Shown here: positions 1-5,025 of the stretch, one piece after another
Layout of the letters: every line of letters begins with the position of its first letter
How positions within the stretch are numbered: position 1 is the stretch's first letter
DNA from: CBDUSL01 sp965370265
GTDB taxonomy: Bacteria > Patescibacteriota > Patescibacteriia > JAXHNJ01
DNA: 14,380 bases
Direction: 5' to 3'
Assembly (NCBI GenBank): GCA_965370265.1
Contig: CBDUSL010000016.1
Coordinates: 1 to 14,380, forward strand
The notes under the pieces: generated by a model
Databases searched by the model: none
The model's input: the letters and a program-made list of their open reading frames with translations, nothing else
Told to the model about the DNA's origin: nothing
Translations under genes and position numbers: made by a program

Positions 1-1618
1 TATTTACCGAATTATTTTCTCCATTATCAATAATTACCTTTTTAGTTCTTTTAAACCACTGAAAAATAATAGAAACTTCATCAAAGCGAAAAATAAGAGC
101 GATAATTAAATAGACAAGTATACCAATCGATCCGGCGACTAAGCCCTGAAGAAATACTCCCACAAAAGTATGCATATCCACACCCAGGACGATAAATTTT
201 TTAACCGACCAAACAACTAAGCCCATCACCGCTGAAGCCAGGATTATTTTACCCGCCGATTTAATAATTTTTTTATCATCCAAATAGCCAATTTTTGACC
301 TTAAAGCGCACACTAAAAGAACCATGTTTATAATATTAGAAATCGAAAAAGACAAAGCCAGGCCGGTAACTCCCATTGTTTGGCCTAAAATGACCGAACC
401 GATTATATTTATTATTAGTGAAAAAACGCTGATTTTTACGGGGGTTTTTGTGTCCTGATGAGCATAAAAAGATCTGGCCAGCATCGGAATTAAACTCTGG
501 GCAAATAATGAAAGAGCAAAAAATCCCAGAGTCTGAGCGGTTAAATAAGTATCTTGCCAGTCAAAAGCGCCACTCCCTAATATAACCCGGACAATCTGGG
601 CTCTTAAAAGTAATATTAATACCGAAGCCGGAATAATCAAAAAAAGCACCCGTCTGAGGGTGACCGAAAAATGAATAACAAATTTTTCTTTATTTTCTTC
701 AGCAAAGGCAGAACTCATCAAGGGAAAAGCAGCAATGGCTAAAGAGACCCCGAAAACATTAATGGGAAAACTTTGGAGATTATTGGCTAAACTAAACACG
801 GCAATGGAGCCGGCCATTAGAGTAGAAGCGACAATGGTTATAACCAGTTGGTTTATCTGGGCAATGGCCAAACCAAAAGTCCTGGGTAAAATAAGTTTAG
901 CCATTTTTTTTACCCCCTCATGACGCCAATTAAATATCCACTGATAACGATACCCAGTTTTTAAAGTAGCGGGAAGCTGAATAAGCATGTGAAGAAAGGC
1001 CCCTAAAACTACCCCCCATGCCAGCCCCTGAATACCAAATGAGGGGTACAAAAAAATTATTCCGATTACAATCCCGACATTGTACATAATTGGGGCAATT
1101 GCATATGAGAGAAATTTCCGGAAGGAGTTTAGGACACTGGAAAAAATATTGGAAATGCCAAATAAAAAGATAGAAAAAAGCATTATTCTGGTGAGATTGG
1201 CCGTTTCCATTTGTTTCTCCGGAGAAAAACCAGGGGTTATAAGAGAAATTACCTGGGGGGCAAAAATAAAAAAGATGATCCCTAATAGTATCAGAATCAC
1301 CATTAATATATTAAGAATAGAGTTAGTAATAAGCCAGGCTTCTTTTTTACTCTCCTCGCTTTCACCGCTCTTCCAATACTTCAAAAAAATCGGGATAAAA
1401 GCGGAAGAAAGGGCTCCTAAAACAAGAATGTTAAATATTAAGTCGGGCACTCTAAAAGCGGCATAATATGTATCAAGAATATCGCTGGCGCCAAAAGTAG
1501 AAGCGAGCAATCGATCTCTTATTAAACCAAGCAATCTGGAAATAATCGAAGCTCCGGCAATAATAATTGCCCCGCCGGCCACGGTTGTTTGAATTTTATG
1601 CCAAACTTTACTCCACAT
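1..1618 (-). CDS. murJ: Lipid II flippase MurJ (MviN family), 3' end cut by window edge
   Basis: An uninterrupted minus-strand frame of 539 codons runs from ATG at 1618 to the window edge with no stop. MurJ flips the lipid-linked peptidoglycan precursor across the cytoplasmic membrane. The N-terminus carries the family signature SRLLGLIRDRLLA (residues about 27-39) followed by FGAS and AFRVPD; Arg28, Arg34 and Arg56 match the positions of the conserved cavity arginines in MurJ. The rest is a chain of hydrophobic segments typical of a 14-helix MOP-superfamily transporter, with the FALSLFAQSLIPMLARSFYA segment (helix 9-10 region) clearly readable. Family members are about 500-550 residues, so little is missing. 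The ATG is the first in frame, sits 9 nt after a promoter-like -10 box and has no Shine-Dalgarno site. The identification is firm; the C-terminus is not visible. Confidence 0.95.
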   Translation of the reverse strand, partial: MWSKVWHKIQTTVAGGAIIIAGASIISRLLGLIRDRLLASTFGASDILDTYYAAFRVPDLIFNILVLGALSSAFIPIFLKYWKSGESEESKKEAWLITNSILNILMVILILLGIIFFIFAPQVISLITPGFSPEKQMETANLTRIMLFSIFLFGISNIFSSVLNSFRKFLSYAIAPIMYNVGIVIGIIFLYPSFGIQGLAWGVVLGAFLHMLIQLPATLKTGYRYQWIFNWRHEGVKKMAKLILPRTFGLAIAQINQLVITIVASTLMAGSIAVFSLANNLQSFPINVFGVSLAIAAFPLMSSAFAEENKEKFVIHFSVTLRRVLFLIIPASVLILLLRAQIVRVILGSGAFDWQDTYLTAQTLGFFALSLFAQSLIPMLARSFYAHQDTKTPVKISVFSLIINIIGSVILGQTMGVTGLALSFSISNIINMVLLVCALRSKIGYLDDKKIIKSAGKIILASAVMGLVVWSVKKFIVLGVDMHTFVGVFLQGLVAGSIGILVYLIIALIFRFDEVSIIFQWFKRTKKVIIDNGENNSVN

Positions 1619-1627
1619 AATAAAACG

Positions 1628-1656
1628 ATTTTACCATTTTTTAGGCTAAAAATCAA
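1628..1656 (-). promoter_or_regulatory. Probable murJ promoter, giving a leaderless mRNA
   Basis: On the minus strand TTGATT (1656-1651) and TAAAAT (1633-1628) are separated by 17 nt, matching a sigma-70-type promoter at 4 of 6 and 5 of 6 positions. Only 9 nt separate the -10 box from the murJ ATG at 1618, so transcription would start at or within a few bases of the start codon. No ribosome-binding site is present. Confidence 0.45.
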
Positions 1657-1672
1657 GCTAAACTAGCCAACC

Positions 1673-1819
1673 AAAAAGCTGTCAGCAAGCTTTTTCAATT
1701 TCGAGATTTAGAAACTTTAGACGTTGCTTTATAAAGACTAATCTTTTTAAAGCAAGAGGAGAGAGATTTGTCTGAAGTTCGGTTAAATCTTTAATTTTAG
1801 GCTTAACTGACAGCTTTCT
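1673..1819 (-). ncRNA. Candidate rod-shaped small RNA, about 145 nt
   Basis: The ends pair: AAAGCTGTCAG at 1675-1685 is the exact inverse of CTGACAGCTTT at 1807-1817, and AAGC/GCTT (1687-1690/1801-1804) prolongs the stem. On the minus strand the interior can fold as a rod: GATTTA with TAAATC, AACTT with AAGTT, AGAC with GTCT, a one-sided pyrimidine-rich bulge (about 1755-1768), and an apical hairpin at 1724-1755 with 13 of 14 pairs and a CTAA loop. A TTGACA promoter ends about 7 nt before the 5' arm and the 3' arm runs into five T residues, so promoter, paired ends and U-tract agree on one strand. No open frame fits. The closing stem, internal bubble and apical arm resemble 6S RNA in outline, but no 6S sequence signature was recognised. 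It could instead be a structured leader, although murJ has its own promoter downstream. Confidence 0.5.
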
Positions 1820-1825
1820 ACTTTC

Positions 1826-1853
1826 AATATAATCTTATTAAGAAAAATGTCAA
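1826..1853 (-). promoter_or_regulatory. Promoter of the small RNA at 1673-1819
   Basis: The minus strand carries a perfect TTGACA at 1853-1848, a 16-nt spacer and TATATT at 1831-1826 (5 of 6 to TATAAT). The expected start point, about 1819, coincides with the 5' arm of the closing stem of the downstream RNA. Confidence 0.55.
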
Positions 1854-1980
1854 GAGTTTTATTGAAATCCAGAAATCTGGAGAGAATTGAGGCTTTAAAG
1901 AACAATTTATTTACCTACAACTGCTCTCCAAATTTCCTGATTCCATCTCAACCCTTAAAATATTAAGAACTAGGATAGAA
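1854..1980. other. Intergenic stretch with short inverted repeats
   Basis: No open frame is supported. Two small repeats are visible: TCCAGA and TCTGGA around AA (1868-1881), and TGGAGAG (1878-1884) pairing with CTCTCCA (1924-1930). They overlap and cannot both form fully. No U-tract follows either one. Confidence 0.3.
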
Positions 1981-2010
1981 GGGTGAACCAGAGCAAAGCA
2001 CGGTTCACCC
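1981..2010 (-). terminator. Hairpin after the zinc-ribbon gene
   Basis: GGGTGAACC (1981-1989) and GGTTCACCC (2002-2010) form a perfect 9-bp stem with a 12-nt loop, 18 nt beyond the stop codon at 2029. The minus-strand tail is TTCTATCC, only weakly U-rich, so it may stabilise the mRNA end rather than terminate by itself. Confidence 0.45.
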
Positions 2011-2028
2011 CTTAGTAGGTTGAAATAG

Positions 2029-2715
2029 TTATGAGTCCAGTTTTCCGCAGACACGGTCAGCCACGCCCGCATTTCTTTCCCGAGCTTTTTTTGAACCCTT
2101 TGATTCTCCTAGGTCGCTGCGATGATCGTTCACTTCTTTCTGATGAGCCCGAAGAGCATATCCGATTGAATTCATGTTTCGACCAGTCTGTCTTCTGACC
2201 CAAGGCAGAAAATCAGCGAACTTTCTCAACTTGATGTAAATCTCGGGGTAACCCTGTCTGAATCGCAGAAGACACTTAGAGCAGAAGATAAAAGCATAAT
2301 CGCAACTGTTGAAAATATACACCTTGGCATATTTTACCCGGCAACCGCAATTACTGCAGATTAGTGTTTTCTCGACCTCATCATTGAGAAAGTCGAAAAA
2401 GGCATAGGTAGAAAGCTTCTGCATCTCTTCCATGGTGATTTCGTCCTCACGCTTCAGTACTTTTGCCAGAAGAATAAGCCTGGGGTCCCGATGGTCCTGC
2501 ATCGACCGGCGTTTTACGCGCACATCGTTCGCTATTTCCATTCCTTTCTTCCTAGTGAAAGTCATCGTTACCACGTGTCCCCTGAACAAAAATCTGGAAG
2601 ACGGATCAGCAATATGATGTCTGGAAAATTTTACCTTTCCTCCTCTTTTCATCCTGACCGTAAAAAGATCTCTTACAATTTCTACGATCTGACCTTCAAA
2701 ACGTTCCTTACACAT
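2029..2715 (-). CDS. Zinc-ribbon protein of unknown function, 228 aa
   Basis: No named family was recognised. The start is set at 2715, not the ATG two codons earlier (2721), because AGGAGG lies 8 nt before 2715 but only 2 nt before 2721. Counted from the upstream ATG, residues 10-70 are beta-rich and basic (GQIVEIVRDLFTVRMKRGG, then RGHVVTMTF), suggestive of a small OB- or SH3-like nucleic-acid-binding barrel. Residues 122-150 hold CSNC and CSKC pairs 21 residues apart, a classic zinc ribbon. The C-terminal 40 residues are charged and probably disordered. No membrane segment or signal peptide is visible. The domain mix suggests an RNA- or DNA-binding, perhaps regulatory, protein; this is inference. 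G+C is about 45-52 % in counted lines, well above the flanking operons, and it follows the pilin-like gene on the same strand. Confidence 0.8.
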   Translation of the reverse strand: MCKERFEGQIVEIVRDLFTVRMKRGGKVKFSRHHIADPSSRFLFRGHVVTMTFTRKKGMEIANDVRVKRRSMQDHRDPRLILLAKVLKREDEITMEEMQKLSTYAFFDFLNDEVEKTLICSNCGCRVKYAKVYIFNSCDYAFIFCSKCLLRFRQGYPEIYIKLRKFADFLPWVRRQTGRNMNSIGYALRAHQKEVNDHRSDLGESKGSKKARERNAGVADRVCGKLDS

Positions 2716-2818
2716 CTCCATTACCTCCTGATAAATGTAGGTTAACTCATAGTCTATTTAACAAAATTTAATGAACATTTTCTGAAAAAACCAAGTATTT
2801 GATTCTCTCGGAAAATGT

Positions 2819-2844
2819 GGGGACAATTCATAATGAATGTCCCC
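2819..2844 (-). terminator. Hairpin after the pilin-like gene
   Basis: GGGGAC (2819-2824) pairs with GTCCCC (2839-2844) and ATTCA pairs with TGAAT inside, giving an 11-bp stem with one bulged A and a TAA loop. It begins 13 nt past the stop codon at 2858. The minus-strand tail ACATTTTCC is moderately U-rich. Confidence 0.55.
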
Positions 2845-2857
2845 AAGAACAAAAATA

Positions 2858-3286
2858 CTATGGACCGCAGGTTAAGGTGATAATTGTAGTACCGGTCCTC
2901 TTCCCAACTCCGGTAATAAAGTAACCGACAGCAACCTCGTCTTGACAGTTTGGCCTATATCCGATTTCACCGGTTTTTTCGGCGTTTCCATTCACCGGAT
3001 TAACCAGGTTTTTATCGAAAGGATTAACCAACGAATTTCCTTCAGGAAGCAGATCAAAAACAGTTTTACCGTCAGGAAGGGAATCTGTAATCGATTCCGG
3101 AAATGCTCCGTTTAGGACGCCAAATTTCTCTACGGCCTGCTGGAGTGCGCAACAATCGGACTTAACCGACGCTTCCTTTGCCTTGGTCTGCATATTGATG
3201 AAATTCGGGATAGCGATGAAAGTAAGAAGGCCGATGATAACCACGACGATTATCAGTGTGAGCAAAGTAAAACCTTTGGTATTCAA
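2858..3286 (-). CDS. Type IV pilin-like protein with class III signal, lacking Glu5
   Basis: The 142-residue protein starts with the prepilin signature: a short basic leader MNTKG, then FTLL and a 20-residue hydrophobic helix ending in AIPNF. Prepilin peptidase would cut between Gly5 and Phe6, leaving a secreted pilin anchored by its N-terminal helix and assembled into a pilus or pseudopilus. Mature residue 5, almost always Glu in major pilins, is Thr here. Cys43-Cys44 and two C-terminal cysteines (PNCQDE, LTCGP) could form disulfides, and the C-terminal half looks like a small beta domain. The start codon is TTG at 3286, supported by AAAGGAGAG 5 nt upstream and by the leader. No other pilus gene (pilB, pilC, pilD) is in the window. 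The missing Glu5 suggests a minor or tip pilin, or a pseudopilin; this is inference. Confidence 0.88.
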   Translation of the reverse strand: MNTKGFTLLTLIIVVVIIGLLTFIAIPNFINMQTKAKEASVKSDCCALQQAVEKFGVLNGAFPESITDSLPDGKTVFDLLPEGNSLVNPFDKNLVNPVNGNAEKTGEIGYRPNCQDEVAVGYFITGVGKRTGTTIITLTCGP

Positions 3287-3307
3287 GGTTTCTCTCCTTT
3301 CGTTTAT

Positions 3308-3322
3308 GTTGCCTTTGGCAAC
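3308..3322 (-). promoter_or_regulatory. Small hairpin just upstream of the pilin ribosome-binding site
   Basis: GTTGCC and GGCAAC form a perfect 6-bp stem around TTT. On the minus strand it ends about 10 nt before the AAAGGAGAG site of the pilin-like gene, close enough to affect ribosome access or mRNA stability. Read from plus it is followed by TTTT. Its role is unproven. Confidence 0.3.
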
Positions 3323-3352
3323 GTTTTGAGAGTTACGGACTTATATAAACTT

Positions 3353-3499
3353 ATGACCATCACACTGGGGGTGAGTTAAATTTGGTTGCTTCTGTCGTAG
3401 ACAGGAGACCTAAGCAGATAACCGAATGGTTTTCTTAGTTAGACCAAAAAAACTATTCTTATGTTATCCAGGTTGCTCACCCTCCATTGTGGTGATCAT
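3353..3499 (+). ncRNA. Structured RNA element, copy A
   Basis: A long stem joins 3353-3375 to 3476-3499 (21 of 23 positions pair, one bulged T). Inside are a hairpin with stem CTGTC/GACAG and loop GTA, framed by GCTT/AAGC (3388-3415), then a hairpin GAATGGTTTT (3424-3433) with AAAACTATTC (3449-3458) whose loop reads TTAGTTAGACC. The same blocks recur in the same order at 4270-4417. The strand is tentative: across both copies four positions pair as G-U only when read from plus, against one for minus. Read from minus instead, it would be part of the 5' leader of the pilin-like gene, whose start lies 67 nt beyond. No coding frame is convincing here. This element fills most of the 329-nt gap 3287-3615. 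Confidence 0.5.
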
Positions 3500-3520
3500 A
3501 AAATTTGATTTAATGGACAG

Positions 3521-3596
3521 TTCTCTCCTGAAAGCATTTTATTTCAATGCTCTCGGGAGAAAGCTCGACTCATCTTATAAATCAGACGAGTCGAGC
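3521..3596 (-). terminator. Hairpin pair after the small membrane-protein gene
   Basis: The stem GCTCGACTC (3563-3571) with GAGTCGAGC (3588-3596) is a perfect 9 bp with a 16-nt loop, and lies 19 nt past the stop codon at 3616. A second, interrupted hairpin follows on the minus strand (TTCTC at 3521-3525 with GAGAA at 3557-3561, AGCAT/ATGCT inside). The tail after the first is CTTTCTC, a weak U-run, so transcript-end protection or partial termination is plausible. Confidence 0.45.
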
Positions 3597-3615
3597 GAAA
3601 ATGGACGGAAAAGAG

Positions 3616-3804
3616 TTACCGAGTAGGTACTCTTTCTTTTCTGGCGTGATCAATCTGCCCGATGATCAGACTAACGAATCCGGCCCAAGCGAGCCAGCGA
3701 CAGACATGGACCATGATAGGATGCGGACCAATAGCGCTATACATCATAATCTCATAGAGAACAGGTATAGCCAGAGCTATTAGAGCAGTGAAAAAATATT
3801 TCAT
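3616..3804 (-). CDS. Small two-helix membrane protein, 62 aa, unknown function
   Basis: The start is set at 3804 (MKYFFTALIALAIPVLYE) because AAGGAGG stands 8 nt upstream; an earlier in-frame ATG at 3834 has no such site and would add ten polar residues. The peptide has two hydrophobic segments, about residues 4-22 and 30-49, separated by a short IGPHPIM loop, and ends in a basic tail DHARKERVPTR, which by the positive-inside rule should be cytoplasmic. No family was recognised. It is a small integral membrane protein, followed after the structured region by the pilin-like and zinc-ribbon genes on the same strand. Its G+C (55 % in one counted line) is high for the window. Start site and size support a real gene; function cannot be assigned. 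Confidence 0.65.
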   Translation of the reverse strand: MKYFFTALIALAIPVLYEIMMYSAIGPHPIMVHVCRWLAWAGFVSLIIGQIDHARKERVPTR

Positions 3805-3838
3805 TCGATTTGCCTCCTTGTTTGAAATCCACATTATT

Positions 3839-3899
3839 TCCTACCTTGAATAAGTTAATAAATTTACTCAAGGTAGGAGGCCACGATTACTCGTGGCCT
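3839..3899. repeat. Two adjacent perfect hairpins upstream of the small membrane gene
   Basis: TCCTACCTTGA (3839-3849) pairs perfectly with TCAAGGTAGGA (3868-3878), and AGGCCACGA (3878-3886) with TCGTGGCCT (3891-3899) around TTAC. On the minus strand they would sit in the 5' leader of the 62-residue gene, about 20 nt before its Shine-Dalgarno site. They could be leader structure or the end of an upstream RNA. No gene lies between 3805 and 5025. Confidence 0.45.
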
Positions 3900-3963
3900 T
3901 AAAAAGGTAGGGTTTAGGCGGGTAAAGCAGTTGGCTACTGCCGTGGGATAAAAGGAGCTCTTT

Positions 3964-4038
3964 CAATTTTTTAAACCAATTAAGTTAACGGGCTTAAAAA
4001 ATTGGGGGAAGACTGCCAGATGGCTTTTAGTCTTCCCC
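3964..4038 (-). terminator. Strong minus-strand terminator plus AT-rich inverted repeat
   Basis: GGGGAAGACT (4005-4014) and AGTCTTCCCC (4029-4038) form a perfect 10-bp stem, with GCC/GGC pairing inside the loop. On the minus strand it is followed by CAATTTTTT, the best intrinsic terminator signature on this strand in the non-coding region. It implies a minus-strand transcript coming from above 4040, where no protein gene exists. Beside it CAATTTTTTAA (3964-3974) and TTAAAAAATTG (3994-4004) form a perfect 11-bp inverted repeat that competes with the U-tract. Confidence 0.6.
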
Positions 4039-4070
4039 GAAACATATGTTGAATAAGGTGCGATGACGAG

Positions 4071-4116
4071 ATATGAGATTAAAATGATATAGAATCATTT
4101 ATTGTACTACTCATAT
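4071..4116. repeat. Nested inverted repeats
   Basis: ATATGAG (4071-4077) pairs with CTCATAT (4110-4116) and encloses AAATGAT (4082-4088) with ATCATTT (4094-4100) around ATAGA. The direct repeat AAGGTGC flanks the structure at 4055-4061 and 4124-4130. The function is unknown. Confidence 0.35.
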
Positions 4117-4174
4117 TATTAGAAGGTGCTATTACACAAGCTTGCTATGAAGACAATTTATCTTGGAAAATTTG

Positions 4175-4257
4175 TGGCGGCCTCAGGAATCGAACCCGCA
4201 AGCTCCGAACACCGCTGATCGGCCAGCCACCAGACTGTTTTACGTCGGAGAGCCGCC
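4175..4257 (-). ncRNA. tRNA-like element with T-arm and acceptor stem but no normal anticodon arm
   Basis: On the minus strand GGCGGCT (4257-4251) pairs with GGCCGCC (4182-4176) as a 7-bp acceptor stem including one G-U pair that exists only on this strand, followed by a discriminator-like A at 4175. Directly before the 3' strand is a T-arm: CGGG, loop TTCGATT, CCTG, with the invariant GTTCGAT pattern. The total length of 83 nt suits a class II tRNA. The middle does not fold as a tRNA: CTCCGA (4250-4245) pairs with TCGGAG (4208-4203), and no 5-bp/7-nt anticodon arm with U33 was found. No CCA is encoded. It could be a decayed tRNA, the tRNA-like end of a larger RNA, or an RNA mimicking tRNA for processing. 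A tmRNA reading was examined and not supported. Confidence 0.35.
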
Positions 4258-4269
4258 ATTCATCTTTTA

Positions 4270-4417
4270 AAGAATGGCAATTGGAGGCGAGATTTATATT
4301 GGCTTATTTCGCCAAAGACGAAAGGCCTAAGCGAATGGCGGTATGGATTATTCAGTCAGACCGAACGATCTATACCCGTCCATTCAGTAAATTTCTCCCC
4401 CTCCATTTGTAATTCTT
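4270..4417 (+). ncRNA. Structured RNA element, copy B
   Basis: This element repeats the architecture of copy A at 3353-3499. The outer stem 4270-4287 pairs with 4400-4417 (16 of 18 positions including one G-U), continuing with GAG/CTC (4289-4291/4395-4397). A first hairpin, GCTTA-TTTCG/CGAAA-TAAGC with a GGCC bulge, spans 4302-4332. A second is closed by GAATGG/CCATTC (4333-4338/4380-4385) and GGTATGGAT/ATCTATACC (4340-4348/4368-4376), and its loop contains TCAGTCAGACC. Shared blocks with copy A are TGGRGGYGAG, CCTAAGC, GAATGG, TYAGTYAGACC and CTCMCCCTCCATT, in the same order and spacing. The stems keep pairing although bases differ, so the RNA fold appears to be under selection. The strand is tentative (G-U evidence favours plus). 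No known RNA family was recognised. Confidence 0.5.
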
Positions 4418-4501
4418 CAAAAAGATTGAGTTGGAGAAGTAAAAACACTAGGCTCTTACCCCTCCCTCAAAGTCCTAAAATTTCAGGAACGGAAATGGAA
4501 A

Positions 4502-4644
4502 GTAGCGTGGTTTGACACCAGTCGATTAAACGAGGTCAAACCTGTCATTTCAATAAGTAAAACCCTAGAAATCCAGAGTTTACTTATATTCATGCCTCAG
4601 GTCAATTTAGAAGCTTAATTGCTTGAAGATTGAACCCTTGCTAC
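4502..4644. other. Multibranched inverted-repeat structure
   Basis: GTAGC (4502-4506) can pair with GCTAC (4640-4644), enclosing GGTTTGAC/GTCAAACC (4509-4516/4535-4542, perfect 8 bp), ATAAGTAAA/TTTACTTAT (4553-4561/4579-4587, perfect 9 bp) and a weaker CAATT/AATTG hairpin near 4603-4621. This is a possible third structured RNA, different from copies A and B. The strand cannot be decided. No coding frame is supported. Confidence 0.35.
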
Positions 4645-4674
4645 CCCCCAATTCTCTTCCTGAAATAAACATGC

Positions 4675-4712
4675 AAAAAGGACTCTGCGTCCTTTCGGAG
4701 AGAGTCCTTTTT
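4675..4712. terminator. Strong bidirectional terminator
   Basis: AAAAAGGACTCT (4675-4686) and AGAGTCCTTTTT (4701-4712) form a perfect 12-bp stem, and TCC/GGA can pair within the loop. Because the stem ends in A5/T5 it gives a U-run in both directions. Read from minus it can stop transcripts leaving the polysaccharide operon; read from plus it can end an RNA from the structured region 4270-4660. Confidence 0.7.
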
Positions 4713-5025
4713 ATAAAAGGTTTTATTTTAATTGAATATATAATAAAACTATAATAAATCAAGGCAAAAAAATCCCTGATTATTTCTCTCTCCTCTATTT
4801 AGTTTTCAAAGAGTGGTTTTTTCAAAAGCCACTATTTTCTCAGATAACCATGCATAATATACCCTGCCGTATATTTTGTCAAGAGCGATATCCACAGGGA
4901 TGGGCTTTTTTTGGCTTCGGTGAGCCAAAATTTAATTATTATAAATATTAAAAAAACAATTAAAAACCAGTTTTTTAATCATTTATATCTTAATCTATGT
5001 GGATAAATTAATATCCAGGCTAAGA
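4713..5025. other. AT-rich intergenic region after the polysaccharide operon, with two hairpins
   Basis: No gene is visible. AGTGGTTTT (4812-4820) pairs with AAAAGCCACT (4824-4833, one bulge), and TTTTGGCT (4909-4916) pairs perfectly with AGCCAAAA (4923-4930), followed by TTTAATT on the plus strand. A minus-strand TTATCCACA stands at 5006-4998 and a near match (ATATCCACA) at 4888-4896. They resemble DnaA boxes, but the number is too small to call an origin. Confidence 0.4.

Noticed and set aside
735..1466. Plus-strand open frames opposite murJ
   Set aside because: The minus-strand murJ frame is continuous with clear family motifs; the plus frames are its antisense shadow.
1801..1807. Integron attC-like core (GCTTAAC fits RYYYAAC), hinting at a gene-cassette array
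   Set aside because: No matching GTTRRRY partner in the right order and distance was found here or after the small genes of the island, and no integrase is present.
2432..2745. Plus-strand open frames opposite the zinc-ribbon gene
   Set aside because: They have no ribosome-binding site, no family resemblance, and mirror the codons of the well-supported minus-strand gene.
3353..3499. Cyclic di-GMP riboswitch in the leader of the pilin-like gene
   Set aside because: Such riboswitches often precede pilin genes, but the conserved GEMM motifs are absent on the minus strand, and the fold with its TYAGTYAGACC loop does not match.
3426..3783. Two plus-strand open frames of 66 and 78 codons
   Set aside because: They cross the inverted repeats of copy A and the hairpins at 3521-3596 and run antisense into the 62-residue membrane gene, whose start has a strong Shine-Dalgarno site. 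Their composition looks non-coding.
4088..4123. Short minus-strand peptide frame of 11 codons starting ATGAGTAGTACA
   Set aside because: It is too short, has no ribosome-binding site and overlaps the nested repeats at 4071-4116.
4175..4660. tmRNA (ssrA) on the minus strand, ending at the T-arm
   Set aside because: The only 5' strand able to pair with GGCCGCC is GGCGGCT at 4257, 83 nt away. There is no D-loop-like GGATTCGAC motif, no convincing tag frame ending in Ala-Ala-stop, and no permuted 5' acceptor strand downstream.
4888..5006. Replication origin suggested by DnaA-box-like TTATCCACA in AT-rich DNA
   Set aside because: Only one perfect and one near match occur, and another perfect copy lies inside the DUF4012 gene at 6881-6889, so the density is not above background. 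No dnaA or dnaN gene is near.
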